Origin: Candidatus Poseidoniaceae archaeon
Lineage (GTDB): Archaea > Thermoplasmatota > Poseidoniia > Poseidoniales > Poseidoniaceae
NCBI GenBank assembly: GCA_013330015.1
Contig: DUJC01000099.1
Span: 1 to 5,795 of the forward strand
Direction of reading: 5' to 3'
DNA: 5,795 nt
The translations under genes and the position numbers were made by a program. Below the pieces are notes generated by a model that ran no database searches, was not told the origin of the DNA, and saw only the letters and a list, made by a program, of their open reading frames with translations. This document shows positions 1-5,795 of this stretch, piece by piece (positions within the stretch are counted from its first letter, which is position 1; the number at the start of each line of letters is the position of its first letter).

Positions 1-89
1 AGCGGCTTGAGACCGTCCATATCCGTATCAGCCATTCGGAGAATGTATGAAAAATCGTCGCCGAGTTCCTCTTCTTTTCCTTTTGCCAT
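1..89 (-). CDS. rps13: 30S ribosomal protein S13, N-terminal part (cut by left edge)
   Basis: The minus strand reads from an ATG at 89-87 through 29 complete codons and off the window. The peptide begins MAKGKEEELGDDF and continues SYILRMADTDMDGLKPL. The second part fits the conserved start of archaeal S13 (uS13), where a pattern like 'I-x-R-[IM]-A-x-T-D-[LM]-D-G-x-K-P' precedes the helix-two-turn-helix. S13 sits in the head of the small ribosomal subunit and contacts the large subunit and the P-site tRNA. In many archaea it opens a cluster with S4, S11 and RNA polymerase subunit D, so those genes may lie beyond the left edge (family knowledge, not visible here). The short acidic and lysine-rich extension before the core is ordinary. 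The start is supported by a Shine-Dalgarno-like AGGTGG six bases upstream. With only 29 residues visible, the call rests on this motif and on context. Confidence 0.85.
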   Translation of the reverse strand, partial: MAKGKEEELGDDFSYILRMADTDMDGLKP

Positions 90-95
90 TGTTGT

Positions 96-101
96 CCACC
101 T
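96..101 (-). promoter_or_regulatory. Ribosome binding site for rps13
   Basis: On the minus strand AGGTGG lies six bases before the S13 ATG, a normal Shine-Dalgarno spacing with a good match to the anti-SD core. It supports position 89 as the true start and shows that this gene is not leaderless. Confidence 0.6.
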
Positions 102-144
102 AACGTTGCGACATGATGTCGAGCAAGTTTCCGACCAACCTCCC

Positions 145-152
145 CTATATCA
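145..152 (-). promoter_or_regulatory. Weak TATA-like element, candidate promoter for rps13
   Basis: The minus strand reads CTTGATATAG around here, about 56 bases before the S13 start codon. Transcription starting about 25 bases downstream would leave a leader of roughly 30 bases containing the AGGTGG site. The match is poor and no clear BRE is visible. The alternative is read-through from the upstream methyltransferase gene. No obvious terminator (T-rich run or hairpin) is seen in the 87-base gap at 90-176. Confidence 0.3.
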
Positions 153-176
153 AGACCGCGATGCAGGGGTCCGATT

Positions 177-1454
177 TCAGGTATCAGAATTCTGCGGATA
201 TTGGACACAGAGAAGGAGATGGTTTGAGGATGTATGTCGTGTCAAAAACGCCCTCCTGCGACCTTGTCTGTTGCGAAGTTGTCGATCGATGCTCCCTTGC
301 AATCGAGGTTGAAGCGCAGCATCAAGACCACATCGAATCGTCAACGCCGAAATGTCGTTGTCGATGGCAGTTGCAACGATTGTATCGATATTCGCCTCGT
401 CAAGAGGAACATCGAGAAGTTCAACAACTCGGCCTGAAGCGACAACAAACGGGTGCGTATCGTCTTTCAAAGGGCCATTGTGGTGGATTCGTGGGCGGCG
501 AGGTGATGACTCTGCCCAACGAAGGTTGGAAGCAGAGCTCAGTTGCTCTCCCAACCAAGCATCAACAAGACCGCTTTCAACCAGAGCTGCATCGAGAATC
601 GTCACCCATTCGTTCCGACGAGCTGTTTGTAGAGCAAGACGTTCAATCTGAACAGATTCGTGTTGCTCGATGACGTTGTCTACGCCACCAAAAGTCCGAG
701 ATAGGCGAACAAAACGCTTGCTGATAGTGGGTGTTGCAACGCCGCCAAGCCAAAGTTCGAGCCGGTCGACGCGACCCCCTCCTCGGGACATCCACGTCCA
801 TGTTCGTTCAATACCTGGCCAAAACGAATCAACGATGGCTTCGACACCATCTCGAAGTTCTTGAGTCAATCGCGGAGAGAGATCGAGAATGATGCAAGGG
901 CCACGATTCGTGGAGGCGAGATACGGCTTCCATGCTTCGAACACACTCGTAAGGTTCGGTTGCATTTCGTCAAGGTCATGCGTGCGTGAATTGCGAGGAC
1001 GTGCAGGGTCGAGCATTAGCACTGCAACGCTGTTCGATTCCAGCCCAACAGCCGAAGCGATTGCATCGCTTGCAGTTCCATCGCCTGATACAACGAGCGA
1101 ACGACGGTGCCATCCTTGATCAAACGAGGCGTATTGACGAGCAACGGTATTGAGATTCAGGCAACTCGCAACTGCCCGATCACGGTCCAATTCAATCCCT
1201 AGAGCGGGTTGCTTGAGCCGAGATGAATAGGCTGCGAGTTGGATGCCCGAACCACAGGCACAATCGAGCAACATGCCCATCGGCAATTCGAATCGCGCCA
1301 AATAATCCGCTCGTGTCATGGCAACTTGCCAAGGGGTAGCGAGCGGTTTTCCCTCGCTCGCATGAAAGAACGAAAGATCGTTGAACGAAGCATCTGGAAC
1401 CGGCTGACCTGTTTCGGTCTGTTCGGATGGTATCATAACCTCCAATCCAGTCAC
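177..1454 (-). CDS. Class I SAM-dependent methyltransferase with C-terminal THUMP-like domain
   Basis: A 425-residue protein. SAM-binding motif I is at residues 62-70 (LLDCACGSG), followed by an acidic motif II (GIELDRDR, 86-93) and a motif III region (VVSGDGTASD, 121-130). Motif IV is LDPARPR (148-154), with a downstream RTHDLDEMQPNL segment and DLSPRL at 191-196. Then comes WMSRGGGRVDRLELWLGG (221-238), where bacterial relatives read roughly 'WVS..GE..E..LW.G'. The end, about 285-420, resembles the THUMP-like domain: ALVESGLVDAWLGEQL, then LTIRCGLDAALQPRL (371-385) and a final strand region LLLCVQYP. Family members are annotated as methyltransferases of unknown target; RNA is a reasonable guess, but the substrate is not shown. 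The gene directly follows pyrE with no spacer. The GTG at 1454 abuts the pyrE stop. An ATG at 1436 (residue 7) is the alternative start and lies just after a GGAGG, though only two bases away. The ATP...MTRADYLARF lead-in to motif I also fits the family. There are no membrane segments or signal peptide. Confidence 0.8.
   Translation of the reverse strand: MTGLEVMIPSEQTETGQPVPDASFNDLSFFHASEGKPLATPWQVAMTRADYLARFELPMGMLLDCACGSGIQLAAYSSRLKQPALGIELDRDRAVASCLNLNTVARQYASFDQGWHRRSLVVSGDGTASDAIASAVGLESNSVAVLMLDPARPRNSRTHDLDEMQPNLTSVFEAWKPYLASTNRGPCIILDLSPRLTQELRDGVEAIVDSFWPGIERTWTWMSRGGGRVDRLELWLGGVATPTISKRFVRLSRTFGGVDNVIEQHESVQIERLALQTARRNEWVTILDAALVESGLVDAWLGEQLSSASNLRWAESSPRRPRIHHNGPLKDDTHPFVVASGRVVELLDVPLDEANIDTIVATAIDNDISALTIRCGLDAALQPRLQGSIDRQLRNRQGRRRAFLTRHTSSNHLLLCVQYPQNSDT
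1439..1443 (-). promoter_or_regulatory. GGAGG Shine-Dalgarno-like core near the methyltransferase start
   Basis: On the minus strand GGAGG sits inside codons 4-6 of the GTG-initiated frame and two bases before the alternative ATG at 1436. The spacing is too short for a textbook site. There is no SD before the GTG itself, so initiation probably relies on translational coupling with pyrE, whose TAG (1457-1455) is followed at once by GTG. Confidence 0.3.
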
Positions 1455-2048
1455 CTACTGAGCGATATCGGAACGTGTGAGGATGCTTTCGAACGGAATT
1501 CCTGCTTCTGCAAAGGCCTCAACACCGCCTTCCTCTCGATCAAGGATGCTGATGACTGCGATAACATCGCACGAGGTGGTTTCACGGATGCGTTCAACGG
1601 CCTGAATCGACGAACCACCGGTCGTAGTGACATCTTCAAGAATAACGATACTACCACCACCTGCAATGGATGCCCCCTCGATTCCGGGCGGATTGTTGGT
1701 CTTGCGACCGCCTCGTCCTTTCGGGGATTTGCGAACCATGAATCCTTTGCGATGGTCCGATTCAGCACCCGTGATAACAATCGCCGTAAGCGGGACAGCC
1801 CCGAGTTCGAGTCCACCGACAAAATCAGGATCGAGGTCGTCCAATCGATAATTGAACAGGTGGGCAAGCAGTTTCGAAGATTCAGTATGCATCATCACGG
1901 GCTTCATGTCGAAGAACCAACGCGATTGGCGACCGGATGCAAGCGTGAACGCATCATCGGAACCTCCGTCGAGGAAGGCAAGTTCTCGAACGAGTTCGAC
2001 CAATCGATTCCACTCTGGTAACGATTTCAACGATGCATGAACGCTCAT
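1455..2048 (-). CDS. pyrE: Orotate phosphoribosyltransferase
   Basis: This 197-residue cytosolic enzyme transfers the ribose phosphate of PRPP to orotate, giving OMP, the fifth step of de novo pyrimidine synthesis. Its length is typical of the family. Visible signatures in order: FTLASGRQSRWFFDMKP (34-50), matching the substrate-site 'L.SG..S..Y.D.K' pattern; GGLELGAVPL (78-87); the flexible catalytic loop RKSPKGRGGRK (106-116); the PRPP-binding motif IVILEDVTTTGGSS (134-147), close to the classic 'EDV.TTGGS'; and the DREEGG (170-175) late in the fold. The loop is odd. R106, K107 and K110 line up with the bacterial 'RK..K.HG' residues, but the usual His position is Arg112, and the stretch before the IEG turn is about five residues longer. 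The ATG at 2048 has no clear Shine-Dalgarno, so a weak or near-leaderless start is possible. The methyltransferase gene follows with zero spacing. DP2 is transcribed divergently from the far side of a 112-base gap. Confidence 0.97.
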   Translation of the reverse strand: MSVHASLKSLPEWNRLVELVRELAFLDGGSDDAFTLASGRQSRWFFDMKPVMMHTESSKLLAHLFNYRLDDLDPDFVGGLELGAVPLTAIVITGAESDHRKGFMVRKSPKGRGGRKTNNPPGIEGASIAGGGSIVILEDVTTTGGSSIQAVERIRETTSCDVIAVISILDREEGGVEAFAEAGIPFESILTRSDIAQ

Positions 2049-2075
2049 GCATCAGTGCTGTGGCACCCAATGCAT
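2033..2075. repeat. Cluster of three ATGCAT palindromes at the pyrE start and divergent spacer
   Basis: ATGCAT occurs at 2033-2038, 2047-2052 and 2070-2075. The first and last extend to a nine-base direct repeat, ATGCATGAA (2033-2041 and 2070-2078). The middle copy spans the pyrE start codon. Between the second and third copies lies GTGCTGTGGCAC (2055-2066), a four-base stem with a four-base loop. Such spaced palindromes can be operator sites for a dimeric regulator, but part of the cluster is coding sequence and no regulator is known here. Confidence 0.35.
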
Positions 2076-2117
2076 GAATGTTGGGCTAGCAAAGAGGATA
2101 CGGGTCAGCCGATTGCA

Positions 2118-2125
2118 TCATAAAG
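2118..2125. promoter_or_regulatory. TATA-like element in the divergent pyrE/polC spacer
   Basis: TCATAAAG on the plus strand, CTTTATGA on the minus strand, is the only A/T-rich core in the 112-base spacer at 2049-2160. For polC it lies about 36-43 bases before the ATG, so a start about 25 bases downstream would give a leader of only some 10-15 bases. For pyrE it lies about 70 bases upstream, implying a leader of roughly 45 bases. It may serve one direction only. The match to archaeal TATA boxes is weak. Confidence 0.3.
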
Positions 2126-2146
2126 TCTCGACAACAACACAGAAAC

Positions 2147-2152
2147 AGGGGT
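2147..2152 (+). promoter_or_regulatory. Possible ribosome binding site for polC
   Basis: AGGGGT ends eight bases before the ATG at 2161, a sensible spacing for a partial Shine-Dalgarno match. It favours 2161 over the in-frame upstream ATGs at 2047 and 2074, which lack one and would add residues not expected from the family. Confidence 0.4.
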
Positions 2153-2160
2153 CGAAGTTC

Positions 2161-5100
2161 ATGTCAAACGAAACATCGACCAATCACCTGAATCCTTTGA
2201 TTGGCGTCGATGTTCCAAGACTTGAGAAAGAAATGGAGCGATACCAACAGATTCTCGATGACCATGCGGATCATGCGTACAGGGTTGCTGAAGAGGCTCG
2301 GCAACTCGGTCTCGATCCGAAACCATTTGTTGAGATTCCACGTGCAAACGATCTCGCTAGCCGTACTGAGAAGTTGTTGATTGAACACTTGGATTCCTAT
2401 CCTGTTGCAGACGATATTCGAGCTCTCCTCGCAGAACATGACCGTGAAACAACCTCGATCATGATGGCTCAACGTGTTGCCAAGGGATTCAGAGAGAAAG
2501 GATACGACATGGTCAAATCGATCGACGTTGGCTTGCGCGTCGGTCTTGCCATCTTGACCGAAGCTGTACTCGTTGCTCCTTTGGAAGGGATCAGTGAAGT
2601 TCGCTTGTTGAACAATGTCGATGGGTCTCCATTCGTCTCCGTCCATTTCGCCGGACCGATTCGTGCTGCAGGAGGTACCGCACAAGCTCTTGCTGTTCTG
2701 ATTGCTGACATGATTCGCCGTGAATTGAACGTCGGACCGTACATTCCAAGCGATGGTGAAGTCGAACGTGTCAAGGAAGAATTTGGTTTGTATCGTGGAA
2801 ACCTGCAGTACCGACCTTCACCTGCTGAAATCGACGAAATCGTACGAGCATGCCCTGTCATGATCAACGGTGAATCGACCGAATCCATCGAATGCGCAGG
2901 GTACGGTCGTGTTCGAAACATCGACGAAGCACGTATTCGCGGCGGTGTCCTTCTCGTAATCGGAGAAGGTATGTGTTTGAAGGCGCCGAAAATCCAGAAG
3001 CATACCGAGCGACTCAAAGTTCCTGGATGGGATTTCATTTCGAAATTTGCATCCAAAGGAAAAGAGGACAAAGGCGGTTCTGACAAGGACGCGTTCAAAA
3101 GCCGTAGGGTTGCTCCGATTGATAAATTCATGAAGGACATCATCGCTGGCCGACCTATTTTTGGAGGCCCTCAGCAACCGGGTGGTTTCCGCTTGCGTTA
3201 TGGGCGAGGTCGCCCCTCGGGACTCGCGGCAGCGTCCCTTAATCCAGCCTCGATGTTGGTCCTTGACGATTTCATCACCATTGGAACACAGATGAAAATC
3301 GAGCGTCCCGGAAAGGCTTGTGCAGTGACACCAAGCAACGACTCTGAAGGGCCTTGGGTGGTTCTTTCTTCAGGTCAATTCTTGCGAATTGATGAGAGCG
3401 AACATCTCAGAAAAATACACGGCGACATTCGCTCAATTTGGGACAATGGAGAGATTGTCATCGGTTATGGGGAATTTATGGAGAACAACAAGAATCTGGT
3501 TCCTGCAGGGTATACGACCGATTGGTGGGCCAGTGATCTCATCGATGCGCTTGAGACAGAAGAAGATGTGAACGCGTTCTCAGAAATCTGTAAGGGGCTA
3601 GGTCAAGTTCCAGACGGAATTCCAGGGGCGGTCGACGTCCAAGACGGTTTTGCCCAGTTTCATGTCCGACGACGATGGCACCGATACCTATCGAAACTCA
3701 CCCTCAGTTGGGACCAAGCATCAAGCGTTGCTGAGCGGTGGCGAACAGCACTCGCGCCTCCGCACAATCCATGGTTCCTCGATTTGCCGATCGAATGGGT
3801 TCCGGCTTTGTTGGACGTCTTACCGAATGGTATCATCGAAGCACAGACCGACATCGATGTTGAGGTCAACCACCCATATCAGGAAGATTCTTGGATGCGT
3901 TTCAAAGGTGCTGCGAAAGGTTGGCAGGCATCAACGATGGACAAGTTGCAACCAGAAACGATACCTCCACTCGGCCATATGGAAACCATTGGCCTCGATG
4001 TCAAACCTGAGGAACCAATTTTTGACGATAAACTCCCTGAAGGATGGACCTTTATGCAACATGGTTTGCTCAAAGGAGCCTTACTTCTACTCGGCGTTTC
4101 ACACCATCATGATGGAGACGATGTTGTTGCCACGTGTGGTTGGCAAGCGATGATCCATGGATTGGGGTACAGTGTGAAGGACGGGCGACTCCACCAAAAT
4201 GTTGATTTGAAATCCCTGGTTGAACAACGCATCGTTGAATTGCGGAACTGCAACACCGTCCTTCGGAACGAGTCAACTCGGCTTGAAGAATTGAAGAAAC
4301 AGAGAGCAGTCGTTCGAATTGCTGCAGAAACCGAAGCGCGTCAACAGGGCCTCGGGATTGCAGAAACCGATCAAGTCGGCCAGAGAGCTGCCGATTCTGT
4401 CGAAGACACTGGACCCGAAAATGCTGCCTTGTACAAGACGTCACTACGCATCCACGACGACCACGTGGTGGATGGGATTCTACCTCTGATTCGAGAGATT
4501 TCCTCGCTCCGTTGGGAGCATGCTGCGCCTCAACGTGTTGGTTGTCGAATGGGGCGTCCAGAGAAATCTGCACCCAGAGAAATGTCGCCACGCTCGCACA
4601 TGCTGTTCCCGATTGCGCTCGAAGGTGGGAATCAACGCCTTATCTCAAACGCAGCAGGCAAGGGTTCGATTCGTGTCCAAATGGGCAAGCGTATTTGTTC
4701 CAAATGTGGAAAGGATTCTCCGTTCATTCAATGCCATCATCGTGTTGTTGATGATGCTGGAATTCCCAAGGTCGGTGAAACGTGTGGCGGACGAACCGAC
4801 ATGAAAGAGGCCACTGGCAACAGTCGCCGTCGAGGAGAGATGCAGAGCGTTCCGCTTGAGTCGATTATCGAAGATGCTCAACTTCGCATTGGCATGGACC
4901 GCTTGCCTTCTCAAGTCAAGTGTGTGAAGGAATTGAAGAGCCGAAATCAGACACCTGAGCCGATTGAAAAGGGCCTCATTCGAGCCAAGTACGACCTTCC
5001 TGTGTTCCGTGATGGTACCGTTCGATTCGACATGAGCGATGTCCCCGTCACCCACTTCACACCAAAGGAAATCGATGTTGATTGGAAACGCTTGCACGCT

Positions 5101-5795
5101 CTTGGCTACACGCACGACTGGGAAGGAAAGCCGTTGGAAAGCGATGAGCAGATGCTTGAATTGTTCCCTCAGGATTTCATCGTTGCAGAGAACGCAGCGG
5201 ATTATTTCCTGCGAACCGCTCAATTTGTTGATGAAGTTCTCGTCAAGTTCTACGGATTGCAGCCCTACTACAATGCAACCTCCAAGGACGATCTTGTTGG
5301 ACAACTCATCTGTGCCCTGGCACCGCACACATCCGGAGGGGTTCTTTCTCGCATCATCGGCTGGGCTGATTGTTCAGGAGGTTATGCGCATCCCCTGTTC
5401 CATGCAGCAAAGCGAAGAAACTGCGATGGAGATGAAGATGCCATTATGCTCTTGATGGATGGATTGCTCAACTTCAGTCGTGAGATTTTGCCTGCGAATC
5501 GGGGTGGTCAAATGGATGCTCCACTAGTCCTTACCACGCGACTCAATCCAACTGAAATCGATAAGGAGGCATTGAACGTCGATGCTGCTTGGTTCTACGA
5601 ACGTCAGTTCTACGAAGCGACGTTGCATCAACCCCATCCAAAGGATATCGCTGACACCATGGATTTCGTTGAGCGACGATTGGGTTCGGTCGCTGCTGTA
5701 CGTGGCTACGGATTCACCCACGATTGCAACCGAATTGATGAGGGACCTGAGTTGTCTGCGTACAAAACGCTTGCAACCATGATCGACAAAATGAA
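2161..5795 (+). CDS. polC: DNA polymerase D large (catalytic) subunit DP2, C-terminus cut by right edge
   Basis: DP2 pairs with exonuclease subunit DP1 to form PolD, the replicative polymerase of most archaea except Crenarchaeota. The frame is open for 1211 codons and runs out of the window. Family segments in order: an N-terminal helical start (EMERYQQILDDHADHAYRVA, from about 25); FAGPIRAAGGTAQALAVL (163-180); GGFRLRYGRGRPSGLAA (341-357); IGTQMKIERPGK (374-385); the first double-psi beta-barrel signature RMGRPEK (796-802); a zinc module with Cys846, Cys849, Cys858 and Cys875; EPIEKGLIRAKYDL; APHTSGGVLSRIIGW; and the catalytic HAAKRRNCDGDED (1081-1093). Asn1087, Asp1089 and Asp1091 correspond to the metal-binding residues known from Pyrococcus abyssi. 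By comparison with Pyrococcus DP2 recalled from memory, about 185 residues are missing, expected to hold another Cys cluster and the C-terminal PCNA/DP1 contact region. The catalytic Asn lies about 130 residues later than in Pyrococcus because of two insertions (about 530-630 and 672-768) and a short N-terminal extension. The start at 2161 is chosen because homology begins near residue 20 and an SD-like site precedes it. The frame stays open upstream to 2041. Confidence 0.98.
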   Translation, partial: MSNETSTNHLNPLIGVDVPRLEKEMERYQQILDDHADHAYRVAEEARQLGLDPKPFVEIPRANDLASRTEKLLIEHLDSYPVADDIRALLAEHDRETTSIMMAQRVAKGFREKGYDMVKSIDVGLRVGLAILTEAVLVAPLEGISEVRLLNNVDGSPFVSVHFAGPIRAAGGTAQALAVLIADMIRRELNVGPYIPSDGEVERVKEEFGLYRGNLQYRPSPAEIDEIVRACPVMINGESTESIECAGYGRVRNIDEARIRGGVLLVIGEGMCLKAPKIQKHTERLKVPGWDFISKFASKGKEDKGGSDKDAFKSRRVAPIDKFMKDIIAGRPIFGGPQQPGGFRLRYGRGRPSGLAAASLNPASMLVLDDFITIGTQMKIERPGKACAVTPSNDSEGPWVVLSSGQFLRIDESEHLRKIHGDIRSIWDNGEIVIGYGEFMENNKNLVPAGYTTDWWASDLIDALETEEDVNAFSEICKGLGQVPDGIPGAVDVQDGFAQFHVRRRWHRYLSKLTLSWDQASSVAERWRTALAPPHNPWFLDLPIEWVPALLDVLPNGIIEAQTDIDVEVNHPYQEDSWMRFKGAAKGWQASTMDKLQPETIPPLGHMETIGLDVKPEEPIFDDKLPEGWTFMQHGLLKGALLLLGVSHHHDGDDVVATCGWQAMIHGLGYSVKDGRLHQNVDLKSLVEQRIVELRNCNTVLRNESTRLEELKKQRAVVRIAAETEARQQGLGIAETDQVGQRAADSVEDTGPENAALYKTSLRIHDDHVVDGILPLIREISSLRWEHAAPQRVGCRMGRPEKSAPREMSPRSHMLFPIALEGGNQRLISNAAGKGSIRVQMGKRICSKCGKDSPFIQCHHRVVDDAGIPKVGETCGGRTDMKEATGNSRRRGEMQSVPLESIIEDAQLRIGMDRLPSQVKCVKELKSRNQTPEPIEKGLIRAKYDLPVFRDGTVRFDMSDVPVTHFTPKEIDVDWKRLHALGYTHDWEGKPLESDEQMLELFPQDFIVAENAADYFLRTAQFVDEVLVKFYGLQPYYNATSKDDLVGQLICALAPHTSGGVLSRIIGWADCSGGYAHPLFHAAKRRNCDGDEDAIMLLMDGLLNFSREILPANRGGQMDAPLVLTTRLNPTEIDKEALNVDAAWFYERQFYEATLHQPHPKDIADTMDFVERRLGSVAAVRGYGFTHDCNRIDEGPELSAYKTLATMIDKM
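5401..5439 (+). other. PolD catalytic motif and uninterrupted intein target site in DP2
   Basis: Codons 1081-1093 encode HAAKRRNCDGDED. Asn1087, Asp1089 and Asp1091 are the expected catalytic metal ligands of the second double-psi beta-barrel, so the enzyme looks active. In several Pyrococcus species a PolC intein interrupts this motif between the Asn and the following Cys. Here the two codons (5419-5424) are contiguous, so the site is empty. Confidence 0.9.

Noticed and set aside
90..176. tRNA or small RNA gene between the methyltransferase and S13
   Set aside because: No T-loop or anticodon-arm pattern and no strong structure was seen on either strand. The gap is short and holds plausible S13 leader signals.
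113..673. Plus-strand open frame of 186 codons
   Set aside because: It is antisense to the C-terminal THUMP-like part of the methyltransferase and to the S13 upstream region. No motifs and no plausible ribosome site.
1239..2021. Plus-strand open frame of 260 codons
   Set aside because: It lies wholly antisense to pyrE and the start of the methyltransferase gene, both firmly identified. Its translation shows no recognisable motif and low-complexity Arg/Ser/Phe content typical of a shadow frame.
2055..2066. Small hairpin GTGC-TGTG-GCAC as terminator or attenuator
   Set aside because: The stem is only four base pairs with no T-run after it, and it lies in a promoter region. It is too weak to call.
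2469..3143. Minus-strand open frame of 224 codons
   Set aside because: It is antisense to the conserved N-terminal part of DP2, is rich in Ser, Arg and Pro, and shows no motif. It is explained by the codon bias of DP2.
3650..4153. Plus-strand open frame of 167 codons in another frame within DP2, considered as a sign of a frameshift
   Set aside because: The DP2 frame is continuous through this region and family motifs on both sides are in the same frame, so there is no frameshift and the second frame is a shadow.
4645..5328. Minus-strand open frame of 227 codons
   Set aside because: It is antisense to the zinc module and conserved core of DP2. There is no promoter, ribosome site or recognised domain.

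Overview
The window reads as a piece of an archaeal chromosome carrying core housekeeping genes. Three lines of evidence point to Archaea and specifically to a euryarchaeal lineage: a long open reading frame for DP2, the large catalytic subunit of the archaea-specific replicative DNA polymerase D; the first 29 codons of an archaeal-type ribosomal protein S13; and weak TATA-like elements in the gaps between genes. Base composition is close to balanced by eye. An affiliation with Thermoplasmatota or marine group II/III-type Euryarchaeota is plausible, from the divergent DP2 and the mesophile-like composition. That is inference, not something the window proves.

Layout from left to right. Positions 1-89 (minus) are the start of the S13 gene, which runs off the left edge. 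Positions 90-176 are a short gap with a ribosome binding site and a weak TATA-like element for S13. Positions 177-1454 (minus) encode a class I SAM-dependent methyltransferase with a C-terminal THUMP-like domain. Positions 1455-2048 (minus) encode orotate phosphoribosyltransferase (pyrE). The pyrE stop codon directly abuts the proposed GTG start of the methyltransferase, so the two form a tight transcription unit. Positions 2049-2160 are a divergent intergenic region with candidate promoter elements and a cluster of three ATGCAT palindromes that begins inside pyrE. From 2161 to the right edge (plus) lies DP2 (polC). It is open for 1211 codons with no frameshift and lacks roughly the last 180-190 residues, judged from Pyrococcus DP2.

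Together the genes serve nucleotide supply (pyrE), genome replication (DP2), probable RNA or nucleic-acid methylation (the methyltransferase) and translation (S13). No mobile element, CRISPR array, tRNA, rRNA, defence system or metabolic island was seen, and no wholly new system is claimed. The observations most worth a second look lie within the proteins. DP2 carries two large insertions, a reduced zinc-binding module and an uninterrupted intein target site. PyrE has an altered and lengthened catalytic loop. The pyrE-methyltransferase pairing is also of interest.
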